This document shows, piece by piece, positions 21,986 through 36,100 of a stretch of DNA of 64,000 nucleotides. The stretch's first letter is position 1, and each line of letters starts with the position of its first letter. A program made the translations under genes and the position numbers. The notes beneath the pieces were generated by a model. The model worked only from the letters and a program-made list of their open reading frames with translations, was not told the origin of the DNA and ran no database searches. The DNA is from Ramazzottius varieornatus (taxonomy: Eukaryota; Tardigrada; Eutardigrada; Parachela; Ramazzottiidae): assembly GCA_001949185.1 (NCBI GenBank), contig BDGG01000005.1:2345249-2409248 (forward strand), written 5' to 3'.

Positions 21986-24900
21986 CTGCAAAATCCATCA
22001 AGTATACCATTGTACTCCCCTCGAATACCAGTCCAACCCGGCTCGTTTCTGTGGTACTTCAAAATGATTTTCACGCACAGATCAAGAATATCCGTCAATA
22101 GTACGGATGATTTCGGGTGAGTGATCAACGAAACATCGCCGTCAGTCGCGCGACTTAAATCGAGGAACCATTCGAGCAGATCATGGAAGCGCTTCTCCAG
22201 CTTGTTCTATATAGTGCTGCGATGAGCCAATGTTTGCTCAGGTTAATGTGCAATAAAGTGCTTGTTAAACATGCAGGAATTCCGCTGGAGATCAGGAAAA
22301 AAGGTGCAATAACCAGCGGGTTTTCACTACTCCGTCACATTTATACACCTGGCGTCAGCAGACGATATCTTCTATCCTCATAATGTCAGCGAGACTACTG
22401 CTGTGGCTGTAACCCTCAGCGATATCTTGCAGCAGACACAGCGATATTCAACGATATTGCCCTTGTTGGCGGTTTTAGACAGTTGAGCACGCGTTGCGTA
22501 ATCCAACCTGTACGTACGGCGTCTAGCAAACCCGTTTCCGGTTGCACTGAGTCCCTCGGAGCATCGAGCAAGGCTGACAGGAAAAACACAAGAGAGCCGG
22601 CTCGTTTTCTAGAACCGGGGAAACTAGGAAAGACAGACTACCACTGCGAGGTTTTGACAATTAACTCTGGCATCGATCAATCACAACATTACGACACCTT
22701 TTCCCACGTTCAGTCGCGCATTTCACAAGGACTGAACGACTGGGTTGGCGAGTACAGTATGAGTGTTTGAAATCGAAGGTACCGAGCACGATGTGGAGAT
22801 AATGCTTAGTCTACTTGTCTGTCGGGCTAAATTGGTTCAGACTAATATTTTCATGTTTATTGAACGGAGCTTCGACCCAGTTATAACACAGTAGTTCACT
22901 ATCCTGAAATGGCTTCCAGATGGGCTAAATGTGAGAAACTAAATCGGTACAACCTAGTTATTCAACAGAGACCTCTCTGATACTTGATTGCATAGCCAGC
23001 GAAAAAACATGACTCGGTGCACACGGTGAACCGATAATGTAGAGATGCGCAAGCGACCCGTTGATCGACCTTGTTAGGGACGTTATGAGTCTCATAACAT
23101 TCGTCTCCGTTCGCGATAGCACTTTAACATGGAAACATTTGTTCAGCTAGACGTTCGATTGTCTTGTTCAAACAATTTGGCGAACGAGGTAACGGACCCA
23201 ACACCTCCTCTGTTGACATACGAGTGCCAAACGCGGGGCAGGATCAAACTTTGAATGGACATTTTTCAGAAGAGAAAATAAGTACCGATACACGTTTCTC
23301 GTACCACCGGGAACCTCCGGTTCTACTGCACTTTGCAGCGGGAAAATAATGGAAACCTGTCATCCATGTCCTGACCGAATGTGTTGACAAGTTAGTCCAC
23401 ACATACCTTGCTCTCAGAGCGTTCCATGAAATTTGAAATTTGAAACCTTTTGAAGCCATACAATCTCGGGGTTTTTCCTCCTTTCGTTTGCCACCGTTAT
23501 CGCGCGAGATTCCCTTGCAACAACTTCTCATCAGGACATCGCATGGACAGGGATGGGATATCTCAGAGACGGTCTTCTGTTCAATACGGACCAGACCAGG
23601 GCTACAGCTCTGGTTTCAGTCGCCAAACCGGCATAATTCGACCGACATCGACCGGCAGGATCGGCAGAAACAAGCCAATTAAATTTTGGGTCAGGACAAA
23701 AAGTACTTACGTCGTATCCTGACTTCCAAAATGCCTTGAGTATTCCGAGAAATGTGTACGTTTGGTCGCGTGATCGTCTGCAACAATGAGAAAACCAAGG
23801 TCAAACTGGCATTCAAGTCCCCCAGATGTTGTATTCAAAAACACTCCAAACTCGTTGGATATGGCTTAAATTGCCAATTTTTATCAACACCAGTTTGCTA
23901 AGACTTCAAAACAACTTTAATCAAGATCTCTATGCACGTGTGGAAAATCTTCGAAAAGCTGACAACAAGCTTGATCGGAAAAACGGTCAAAACCAACAAC
24001 AGTACAAGGTTTCATCCAAGTTGGCTGCTTTTGTACAAAGTCCGCGCTGGCATGGAAGGACCATCGACATTTGTTTACTGTGATGAGCCAGATAAGTACG
24101 GTGGTTGGACATTGTCATCCAAGCGGAAAAGGAGCTTTGTGGTAGATCCAGCAAAGTAGAACGGGACAATGAAGGCTTTACATTGCAAAGTGGGCAATTT
24201 TCACTTCAAAAGTGACCTGAAACGGTCAGGCGCATCGTCAACCTAATGACCGATTTCACAGATCACAAGTGTGGTCTCTATTCTGCACCATTTAGTTCTC
24301 GATGATGTCTGGAGACCCACGATTTGACATTCGAAATCAGCTCAACGACGTGGGGACCTCGTGAAGAGCCACTGCCGAGACCCGATAAGTTTTTAGCGCA
24401 GAGGAAAAACGGGTCAATCGGGAACAGTGATCCCACACTATACCTCATTCATATCTGTTCAAATAAGCTTTCAGTCTGGCTAACTGGGCCAAATTGTCAT
24501 AGAAATTGTCCATATCGGTTTTCGTTTCACTGTATCGATATTGCTTCAACTAGGTTGGATAAACACAAACTCTGTACTTTGTATGATCAAATTATAAGCA
24601 TGTTTGGATAGGCCATCTCCCCATCCTAATTGTCATACAAAGTTGAGGCGGCTCTTCGTGATGTCTCTGTTGTCGAGGTCAGCTGAAAACTGAAACGGGA
24701 ATCCACGTCGCTTCGGGATCTAAAAGTTCCCTTGATAGGTGGCGTTCGAATCACGATCCCCTAAAGCTGGCAGCAGCTACAGTGTATTTACGTACAAGGC
24801 AAAAAGGCGAAGATATAATGCCGTAAATCGCAGTACAGTGCTCGGTAATTATCCGCCCCCTCCCTTACTAACATTCGAAAAAGCTTTCATAACTATCGGA

Positions 24901-25575
24901 TATAATTACAGCCTCATAAAATATCGCTGGAATAAATCGAAAGGCAAATGTAAGAAACGCCCACATGCACAGCCGTCATGCAGCTTCTCCTTCTGGCGAA
25001 CAAGGAAAAGTACTTCTAAGATCCACCAGGCTCGGATTGCAACCTTGCTGCAAGGTGCAGTTGTTGCTCCAAAAGAGCAAGGAACCCGACTTGACATGTG
25101 GCTCTTCGCACCCTGCCGCCTTCGTTATGCACCTCATGTCATGTGACAGCGAAAGCGGGTGAGTTGACTTGGCGTTAGAAGCAACATGGAAGACGCTCCA
25201 GGGTTCAGCAAAAATCACGTCCCGATCTTTAGGATGCACTGCCTTTATACCAGCCTCACCGAGCTTCAGTATGACAACCAACTTGAAAGCTCGCCCCTGT
25301 TCTGATTTATATGAAAGAGCTTCTCTACCTACCTTGTGAGCCTCCGTTGCGCCCAAAAAAAATACAGCTCGCAAAATCCGCTCAGGCGAAAAACAACACG
25401 AGCCCGAACGCCCCCAGTGAAAGGAAAACGATGCTGTAAATTCCAGTCTTCGACTAGGTCACACCGGTGTCTTCAGCAGGTTGACTGCCTTCTTTCAAAG
25501 ACGCTTCCAATAGTCCTCCTCACGACAGGCCGTAAAACTCCGTTGATTGTGTTGATCTTGAAAGTGGATTATAAA

Positions 25576-25628
25576 GTTTCGCTTTCAAGATAAGCTACTC
25601 GAGGGCTGCTTATCTTGAAAGCGAAAAC
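25576..25628. repeat. Near-perfect 20-bp hairpin
   Basis: gtttcgctttcaagataagc and its reverse complement gcttatcttgaaagcgaaaac (one extra A) flank a loop of 12 nt. It is symmetrical, so the strand is unknown. There is no coding context. It could be a small-RNA precursor or a minimal foldback. Confidence 0.6.
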
Positions 25629-27174
25629 GGAATTATTCTCTGCACACTTGACTCAAAATTTCAAATTTTCGTTTCTCAGCTGATCTCTGTCTGCACAGTG
25701 CTTCACGTTGCGAGATACCGTTTCACGTATGGGCTTCTTGATACCTATTAGTTTCGGGGATATCGACAGACAGAGACTAGCCAGAGAGAAAACCATGCAT
25801 TTCAGCCTTGTCAGGAGGCAAAGTTTGCCTGCAAACCTACTCCGCAAAGCTCGCGCATTGCCGCTCCCGTTTCCGAGACTTTCGAAAAACGCAATTTTGC
25901 CTCACTCACGACTAATTTCCGTTGATCAAGCAAACTCAAGTTTTAAATCAACCGTTTGCGACATAAACAGCTTGTCGTGAGGAAGATTAATGAAAGAATG
26001 CTCCTTTCCGTGTCTTTTCAAGTTATAAGGTACATGCATTGTATCACCCTCTTTATCATTTACCAATATGCTGCATCCGGAAGTGATTATCGGAAAAGGA
26101 TTCCCTGTTATCAGAATCAACAAAAGGTCTTTCCAATGCCTGAAGCTTCCTAAACTGATCCTGGCTGATTTCCGTCATCCTGCAGTATAATAAAGCAATG
26201 AACTGTCGCTCACGTTGTTGAGTGTTTTGTGCGGCCTAGTGACGAACCATCTGTTGGTCATGCATAACTTATTCTGCGTGGAGGTCGTTAAAGCAAACGG
26301 GTTGCGCCACAAAGACCTGCGCATCACGTTTCACCAAACTCATTATCCTGCGCGGGCACGTTTTCGTCTGGCGATTGATATGCTCAACAGCTCAACCAGT
26401 GTCATAAACAACACGTGAGACGCCTACATGTGTGACACCTCACCTTTGATTGATTATAGACTGAAAAGCCAAAAAGCCTGTTGTTCGTCCAAACACCATC
26501 GTTTGTCACAGTCGCTCACGCTTGATTACACTCATAATTCATCTGAAGAAACATTACAAATTAAACGCTCTCGAATATTGTATTATTCTTTCCTCGGCGA
26601 AATGCTTGTCACCTTTCAGCAAGATCCAGCAAATATTTTGCACTTCGGTTTACGCAGTTTGTTCGCCCATCAAGAACCTACGTCACTGTAGCTAGCGAGA
26701 ATTCGCCAAGTCGAGTGGTGGGGTAGAAGATTGAGATCGAAGGACCATTAAGACCTCGATCACTCTTGCTTCAACTGACATCTGACGCACCATTGCTCTG
26801 CCATATCTTGTCATTTCCCGCCTTGACGACGGCTGGGAATCATAATTATCCCAAACGACCCCCATCAACAAACCACCCAGCGGACCCAAGGCTACCAAGT
26901 AGAGGGTCCTCCAGCTCGTGCTATAAGCCACAAACTCTCCCCCCCACTCCCGCTTCCACAAGCCAGCTTTTCGTTTTTGCATTACTACTGCGACATCCGC
27001 GACTGCCCGTCCATACCGAAATATCTCGAAGAAATTTCTTGAAAACTCTGATTTGGCAAACTTTTGGTAGGTGGTCCAAGCTCTACGTAGTGCACCAAGA
27101 AGGGCACAATTACGAACTCGTACCTTTTTCTACATATTATTTTTGTCATATTTTTATGAATTGTTGACACTTAC

Positions 27175-27378
27175 TTGGGAATTTTGTGCAGAGACTGAAC
27201 TTGATCCAGCCGGTTGAGCAATAGAAGTTTGAGATCGCAAAGACGTCGATGGGGTCTCCGCTTGGACCGCCTTCCAGTCGGTGCCTGGAGTGGTCGACGC
27301 AGGGCGGCTGGCTCGTGCCGTCGCATCGCGGTTGGTGCCGCCTGGAGGGAAGCGTAAACTGCTGGTGAAGGGAATCAT
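27175..27378 (-). CDS. Possible first coding exon, unidentified
   Basis: A GC-rich island in AT-richer surroundings. An open frame from an ATG at 27378 gives 68 codons (MIPFTSSLRFPPGG..., rich in Ser, Thr, Ala and Gln) and ends at a consensus donor CAA|GTAAGTG. It could be a 5' exon of PDE7, but its phase (0) does not join directly to the known PDE7 exon (phase 1). A second frame over the same DNA, opened by the acceptor-like ttccctccag, is also free of stops. I cannot name the gene. Confidence 0.25.
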
Positions 27379-30300
27379 CTCCTCATGCCGGGTTGATGCT
27401 GCCTTTGCCTTGCCTGACTGTCCCACCTGCCACCGCCACACTCCCAGAAATCCTCCAGCTCGCTCCCACGATCACCTGGCCACTTCTGGCCTACTCCGTA
27501 CATAAACGAGACGCAAAGATATCCAACCCACATTCACTTCTCCCACAAAGCCTGCATAGAACATATTGATGTTACTGTACAAAGCCTTCAGTCATAAGGG
27601 ACAATCGTCGAAATCTCGGAGGGCACGTAGTTTTCCTGATTAGGAAGACAAGTCTGCGAGATTGTAGGGCTGAGCAGTTTTGATCAAAGGCACCCCGTAA
27701 CTCTAACCTCCTGCTTAATTTACGAGAAACCGATGCCGCGGGAACACTGTAACGCTATCAATTCCAGCCGCATCTCACCAGTCACAAAGATAGCGAAAAT
27801 TGACAAAGGATCGCGAATGCAGTCAGAGTCGATTTTTTGCTTGATTCACCCTCCGTAAATTGCCAGGATTTCTCTGATGAAAGTCGATGCGTGTACTTTC
27901 GTGAAGTAGTATTTCACCCGAAAAATTCAACGTGTTGATTGGGACTTACATATGACAGAGGGTTTCTTTCCTTTATTGGGCATATCATGGTGTTGATACA
28001 GGGGACGAGGTCGGGATAAATAGATGTATCCAGACGTAGACACGATCTTGTTGACTTTGTCGCTAGACGGCAAGACATCGCTCAAAGCCCTCCACGGGTT
28101 ACAAAGTACCCGACACCGGCTGTCACGTGCCAACAGTCTTCCGGTTTCATCGAGGATCAGCAGAAACTTTCACTGTCCTGCAACAAAAAAAAATGAAGAC
28201 CTACAGAAAGATGTAGAAACACACGTTAAGCAACATCTTCCGATCACAAGCACAATTGAGACATCGATGCGTTTTGAAGCATACAATCAAAGTTCACTTC
28301 GCTAGAATGCTGCGTTACTGTGACACTGTCTTTTCTCCACGGTTCAATGTGAAATTGAAAGGTTTGATCTGACGCTCGTAAAACTTGACTTTCGACGTAA
28401 GCATGCAGTCAAGTCTCCGCAGCAGTCACTTATCGGCTCTGTCTCTATCCCTCACCGTAGTCCGCTGCGAGACAACAAGAAGTACGCTACCATAGCTATA
28501 GCTCAGGAAAGACCACGACTATACAGACGCGAGGAGGTCTGCCGATGGAAATCCAACGGGAGCACTCGATGGCAATAAAGAGCAACGAGGACATCAAGCA
28601 TGCCTTGAGCGACAAGCCATGCAGCTGGAGAAATCAGGGCGTCTTCCTAAAGCCCCATCGCGACTACGCATAAGTATTAAGCCTTGCTCGTTCGCTACTT
28701 TCGTCGCCGCCAAACATGTCATCATGGCGCATTAAAGCATTAACTATCCTCTCTCGTAGCCGCTGAAAGCGCACGTAACGCACGTAACTTGCCATCATTT
28801 TTCCGCCAAAGTAAAATTAACGAGCGATCTTGTTTCATATTTCTCATATTTTCAAAAACTCGCCTGTTCGAAATTCCTCTGTTCGAAGTTCGAACTGTCA
28901 CCTTCCTGCATACGTCGTCCTTCTACGCACGGACTTTACGAACAGGCGATCGAAAAAAGGATCCGGAAGTAATTACAAAGAACTTGGCTCAACAGAAGAC
29001 TCGCACAGTCGGGCTTCGATCTCTGGGAGACGCTGAACGCTTTGTACGATTTTCCTACAGAATTTAGACTATTTGATCAGACGGCTGCCTGTGCAGTATG
29101 TGGAAACAACGAACGTCGGTTGTCCGCCAACCCTCGAGCGCTGCAATAAATGTCAAAGAACCGGTAACTTCCTTGTCAATCCCGAGGCTTTGGCAGCTTT
29201 CACTTCCATCATTGATAATCCTGCTTTCAAGCGTCATCTTGATCCCTCACCTTCGTCCCTTCACACAGTACATTCTTCGTCCTCTGCATAACAAACCTAC
29301 CCTTCTTACACAACAGGCGACTTGAACCCGAATCTTTTTTTACAAGTACGATACCCTAAACTGCGGTATTCTACTTCGTGATGCATATAAGTCTCCGGCG
29401 TATGTCGGTACGGAAAAGCAAAAACGAGTTCGGCAGTAAGGTTCCTGCCAAATTCTCCAAGAAACGCACTTGTACTGTGGAATTCCCTGTTCACGAAAAC
29501 CTAATGTTTATCAGTAACTGACACAAGTCTAGATTGCTCCTGAGCGACTCCAGCTCATGTTGCAAATCACAGCTGGGGGAAAACTCATCTCTATCACGAC
29601 AAGAACGTGTAAAGACCCACAAGCACGGCACTGCGCACTTCCGCTCCAGCAAGCACGAGACGACCGGCGGGATACCCACCCAAGATCGATAGCGACAGCC
29701 GGCAGTCACCAACATGACTCTAGTCAGCAACGTTCAACTCACTAGCTCGTCCGAACAACATCCCCAACGCAGCATACAGGAGAAAACGCACTGGAGCGAA
29801 AGATCGTCAAGAAGAGTAAAGGACCGCTGAGAAACTACAGCAGACCAGCCAGGCGAATGATTCGCCCAACACTCCCTTTCTCGTGATCAACAACAATACA
29901 CGAACCCACAACACATTAAAAAAAGGTTTCGAACCTTAAAGTTTTAAACCATTCGGAAGGACGATTCTCAATGATCGTAAAACGTGTGACTGATTCTGGC
30001 TAGAGATACGCAGAAATGCGCGAATGACCGAAGAACTTTCATGTCCTGCGCTGAAGGAGGTGCGCCAATGGGTCGATCGAGCGGAACATGTTGTTGCATC
30101 GTTATGCATTCATTCTTTAACGAGAGATTAATTTCCAATGATGTGAGAATAAATCAAACGAAGAATAGAGTTACCGGCAGCTATCCAGTTATTTTAGCCG
30201 GTAAATGAGTGCAATGTGACTTGAATTACAGTCCTCGGCCAACTGTTAACTACGGTGTCATGATCTGTTGACAGCGCATGGCGCAACAACATACCGCAAC

Positions 30301-33104
30301 AACATACCGCAACTAGGATCCCTTCCGCGCAATTTGCCTTTAGGGCAGTGAATAGTGGCGCATTATTGACCGACTAATTGCAGTCTTTACTCTGTGGCAG
30401 AGTCGGCCACCATTCAACACGGCCCCAGTTTACTTCAAAAGTTGACTCGCGCAGGGTTCGCCGTGAACTGCCACGTTAACTCGCGCAGGGTGCGCCCCAA
30501 CGAAGGTTCCCTCGTTTCAATTCGATCGTAATCAAATTCGGCTTTCCACTCGCCTCGTCAAAGTAAGCGCGATTCAATTTTTGTGCCTTTTCGGCCAAGG
30601 AACGAACGTTCATTGACTGGGACGATCGGCACGTTGCTCGTCGTAGTATCCGATTCGTGCTCAGAGTTGCACTGATGAAACGCAACGATACTCATTTTTC
30701 TTCACTCTCATCCCGCTCGTTCGTTCGCACTGACAGTCACGTCCCTTTCGGCTTTGCATTCAGCTGCAAAAAGTATCGATCTTGATGAGAGAAAGCGAGA
30801 AGGCAGCGTGACATTTCTTCTGTATAGAACCGAGAGAAGGAACCTCGTCAGCGCGATGACGTCAATATTACATGTTGGCTAAAGCTGTTATGCAGTTCAC
30901 CCACATTGCGCCATCGCGTATCGAGCTGCGGCTCTAAAGCGGAGTCTAGCGAAGGCAACCAGCGTGTGTAACAAACATTACCGAGAAAGAGACCCCCGCT
31001 CTATTTGTCACGGTCGTTTTCGTGCTGTGTTCCCCTTTGTACAAGTTTACGACTCCCTCGAGACACCAAACTAGCATGCACATTCGTCTTCACATTTCAC
31101 CTCGCTAAAAACAAGCCTCCTTCGCAGGTTTCACGCGCCCACCCAACGTCAAGTCAAATTCCTCTCTTGAGAAAATCCTGCGCGGACCGCCTTCTTCATG
31201 AGAAACCTGAGAGGCGCTTCACCACACTGTGAGTCAGTGCAAGGAAGAAACAAGTCGAGCACAGTCTCGGATGTATTATCCGTGAGTAAGCATCCCGAAA
31301 TATTTGAAGATTAATTCGGCAACTGTGTTTACCTTGTCGCGACACGTGCCGTCTGAGGCACGTTGTGGAAAGAAGAGGTGAGATAAGTGAGGAGACAGCG
31401 GTTTTCATCTAATTACACAGGCATAACACCCAAGCACGAGCAAGAACACTTATCTAAACATCGTTGTAAAGTGTGGTATATCGGGTTACACCCGGGCACA
31501 ACGTTGCCTGCTTGGCAAAATACATCGCTGATACAGCTCGTAAACTGCTCCCAAAGACCACACGTGCCTGCTTGGCCAGTCAGCTATCAAAGACTCAAAA
31601 GTGTTATACACCATAAACCCACAAACACGTAAGACTGGTTCAGCGACCTCCGCGCAGACGAGGAACGGACAATGAAGACCCCCACAATGACTGTCTAACT
31701 TATTCAGAAACGACGGCGACACGACCTGTCTAAGGCTTGTTAGGCAGCCAGTCTTGGAAGCTCAGTTCTGTTCCAACTTCCGAAACTGTATCCAAGTCTC
31801 TCGATCTCGGTACAACTCAAAGTGATACATCTTTCCGCCAATCTCGCTGGACCTCGCAGGTCCAACCAGAGCTTCACCCGGACGGATGAAACACTGGAAG
31901 ATCTTGAATGTAGATTTCGGACTACGATTTCGGTCTTACCTGACTTTAACTTTCTCGGTCGTTCAGCGTCGTCCTAATCCAACCGAGAATCTAGCCGCGT
32001 TGAGTGTTTCATACAGTATGCTCGTTGAGGGTCCTGGAATGCACAAGAGAGCACAAGATGATGTAAGGCATGGCAAAGGAAGCAGTAAACAGGATAGAGA
32101 ATCAAAGTCGAAAATAACAAGAGGCTGTAGTGGCTGGTTCGCCCGTCGTAACGATCTGACTTGTGCAGCAGTAACTTGGGCTTGTGGCGTTATCGCAGCT
32201 ACAGCTGATAGACAGACACCTCAGCCCGTACATGCTGAGCTGCTTAAGTCTTACCCAAGTTACAAAAACGAATATTGGCTCGAATACGGAAAGGCAACAC
32301 TGTACAACCAACAAGTACACCCACCATCGACCAAGGCATCGGAAAGGAGACACAGTTCAGCACGAACAAGAAGTAGGCCATCGATTTTCCGCCGCGTCCT
32401 CAACTGCGGACCAAGTGTGCAATCGGAGAGTTGCGGCGCTGTGCTCTGCCAAGTCTTGGCTGTCATTTGGCGTTGGGTAATACGGGCGAACCAACAGTGC
32501 TGGAAACTGTATCGGATGTCTTGCAGGGTTTCGCTGGGTCTCCGCCGGAGTCGATGGAAGATTTGCCCTACTTTTCCGTGCAGCGCTCGGCTTCTACAAT
32601 CCTGATCACCTAGAAAAGAAACGTAAGCAAGGATTTTGCAATCACTGCAGTCACGGATGTCTCCATAAACTGTGGAATTTTGCAGAGGATCCCAAAGATT
32701 GTATTTCGCGGAAATGAGAATCTCAAAAGTTCAAACAAAAAACAGAAAGTTGTCAAAACGCTCCAAGTGAGCGATCGGTCTGTGGCGCAGGGGCAGCCTT
32801 CGGCTATTGCCAAAAAGCCAAATCTGGTGCCCCGGCTCAAACCCGGATTGAGCTGAGTTTAGCCCGGCGGGTAAGCTGTTTCCCCTCGATATGGGTCTGC
32901 TTACCTTCTGAAAATAAAATTTGACTCGGCGATACCACCGGAAGTGAGCATCAGTTTCACGCATCAGTTTTTTATCCTAAGAATTGCTTCTCAGTTTCAG
33001 TCCACCTGGATGTTTGTAAGTTGCAGATAAATCTTGGGGATTGTGGGATGTGCTGACAGTTGGGACAGCGTGATAGGGATTAGGGAACACAGCTCAAAGC
33101 GAAG

Positions 33105-36100
33105 ATGCACGATTTTTTGAGCCCTCGTCGAGCGAAGCCGCAGCCAACTCGCATCTTCCTGGCCAATAGCTTTCTCGGGAACATTAGCTTGGACGGAACT
33201 CACCGTGACACCAAGTATCGGACGCTAGTCGAGCTGTACAAGAAGGACGGAGCAAGGGATGGTGATACCCAATCATCGGATGCATCGGAGTCTGAGCATC
33301 AGATCACTATCACGACCACATCGCCCAGCGCTGAACTAGCCTCTGCTCGTCGACGCTTCAGCTCTGGTCCTGCACGGAGTGGCAAGTCCCACAAGAAGGC
33401 TAAGGCGAATGTCAAGCGTTCCGATTCGTTGTACTCTCGCAAGAGTGGACAGTCCAGCTCACAAAGCTCCTCTTCGTCGTCAACGCACTCTGCGTCGGTT
33501 GATTCGTTCGTGGATGATATGAAGGAAAAGGGCACCGCGTTCTCGAGGACTGGCTCATCTTCGGTCTATCGTAAGAATATGGTGGGGAAGTCGTCATCCA
33601 AGAGCAGTAAGCATGCTTTGTCCGTGGAAGACGACACAGAAGAAAACAAAGTGACGGCGTCGCAATCAGCCCAGCCAAATGTTCGAAAAGGGCAAGTAAG
33701 ATCCTCCACTTCCGGTCGCGCAGTGAAGTCAGGGCCTTGGTTGGCTTTGCTACGTCAAGACTGGCACTCTGACGCCCTGCGCATTATTTTGTTCCCCTTT
33801 TAAATGCTATTGTCCCCGTTGCTTGATTTGAAGTCTGGAATGACTTCGGCACTATCATGTGACTTGTATTTTCAGCCGCCGATCGTCTTCGATTTCCATG
33901 TCAAAGGCCGCTGGGAAACTGGATTCGCTCGATGTTCGGAAAGAGAAGGTCTTGAGAACGGTCAGCGCCAGCAGCAACGAGTCGTATGGACATCGCGGTG
34001 GCTTCTTCCGGTCAGGCAGTGCCAGTCCCAGTGTACCAGGTATAACAAGAATGTCGTCTTCTCCACCGGACTTTGACGATGTGAAGATCATCAGTGATGA
34101 TGCCATGGAAGAGCCGGTGGAGCTGACTTTGATGGAAATGCTGTCGGCACCCGGTGAGATCCTGGACTCGCATCGCGGTGTTATCACAGAGAAGTACGCA
34201 GAATTTTTCGGTAAAATTTTGTTTCATTACTAGTGTTCACAATACAGCGTGTACAGCACAAGGTCCGTTTTATTCTATCTATTAGCTTTATTGTGTTGCA
34301 GAAAGGAGCTTTTGTTCACGGCCAACCACGCCAGCCAGTTGCCGTTCGCCCTAACTTCTTACATTTCAAAATACAAGGCGCAACAAGTGGACGAAGAGTA
34401 GGTGCTACATAAATACAGTATGGCCGTATCCGAGTCACGGGGACCGTGATTCCATTTTGTAGGGCAGTTAAATCTTGATCGTAATGAGAAGTTTTGTGAT
34501 GTAACCAGATTCCTGTTGGTAGACGGCTGATAATACAGATGATTATGGCCGTCATATAATTCTGTTACAGGATCGTCGAGAAGAGGGAGCTGCCACCACG
34601 AACCTTCGTCCAGCGTATGACAGCGCGTCTTTCTCGCATAAACTCCGCCGGCTCGATGGAGTCTGGCAAGACTGGTCGCAGCGAGTCACCCAACCCGCTT
34701 TCCAACTTTCCATCCAACCTCCCTTCGAAGGGAAACGGAGCTTCCCGTCGTCCCTGGCAGTGGCCGCGCAAGTCTCGTCCTCCTGTCCACAACCCAATGG
34801 TTATTCCACATCAACTCATCCGGCCTCGTCGCTTGAGCGCCACCCACAGTATCCACATCGACACGGAAGCCGAAGCACTGGAGAATCTACTGGGCATCAA
34901 GCTGAGCTCTGACCCGGAAGACGAACTGTCCTACGAGAACCTGCTGGTGCCTTTGATGTGGAATGTCGACTACATCGGCGACCTGACACCGGAAGAAGCC
35001 AAGAACCTCCTGAACACCGGTGAAATCATTGTCATGTCCAAACACATGAATTCGCTGGAAGATAACTACGCGTACGGGAAGATGATACAGCGAAGAGAGC
35101 GAGAGCAGAGCAGCAGTGACCAAAGGACGAGGTATTTGTCCATGTGTTCGACCATAACCGAGAACTCTTATTCGACAGAGCTGAACAGAGATCAGAAAGA
35201 ATTTGCCCAAGATGGCTACCGACCGGGAGTGCTCGAGGACCCGGAATGGGAAACAGCAGTCAGAAGGACAAACCTGTATTTCGACTCGTACTTTGTAAGT
35301 CTGAAATTTTTATTGATCGTTCTCCTTCGATATTTATACGAGTACTTCAGACATTTGTAACGCTGAATGGTTTCTGATCAGAGTTCGATAATCGCGAACG
35401 ACCTGGAACCGACCAAGAAGAAGCAGGCCTTGAATGAACTGTTCAGAGGGAAGTTTCCCCAGATTCAACTGACGTTCAGCAAGTTCAAGTCCATCAAGCG
35501 GGACATGCTGAAAGCGTGCACTGAGCAGGTAGGCACGCGTCTTTCCTTCTTTCAAAATGAGTGAATTTTTGAATGACTCTAGCGGCTGCAGTGATAGCCT
35601 AATTGACCATCACTTCACATGCATCGTCGTTATATTATCGCTCAATCGTACCATTCTTGTTTTGTTGTAGGAACTTCAGCTCGATTTGGCTGTTGTAGCT
35701 TTGTCGTATGTCTATTATGAGAAGCTTGTCCTGAAAGGCTTTGTTAATAAGCCGAATCGAAAGATTCTTGCCGGTGTTTGCGTGAGCCTGGCTGCCAAGA
35801 TGAGCGATCTACTCAAAGAAGAACACAAAGACCTCTATACGGTAGGTGAAATATCTCCAAGCATACAACGGATTGATTGTCACAAGGCAACGCATTTACT
35901 CACGGCATATGTTGACAGAGTCTTCAAAGCCAACTGCGAGTGGAACGAGACGAACTTCACGCCTTCGAGTTCGCCGCAACAGTGGCATTGGGTTTTAACT
36001 TGCACGTTCCTGTGCGCTGCGTGCGGTATCACTACGATCTTCTCAGTAAACATACCGTGGAGCTGCCCTCAGTTTACGCGGTACCGCTGCACGAACCCGC

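Larger units (their letters stand above)
21986..33104. other. 11-kb stretch without a recognisable gene
   Basis: No ORF here resembles a known family. It may hold upstream PDE7 exons and promoters. One weak exon candidate (27175-27378), a hairpin (25576-25628), a short tandem repeat of about 14 bp (around 30282-30314) and an unexplained 240-codon ORF (31886-32605, +) are the only structures I noted. Confidence 0.5.

Noticed and set aside
24739-25374. Overlapping ORFs of 132-135 codons on both strands
   Set aside because: They overlap each other, resemble nothing known and lack convincing start or splice context; left as unassigned.
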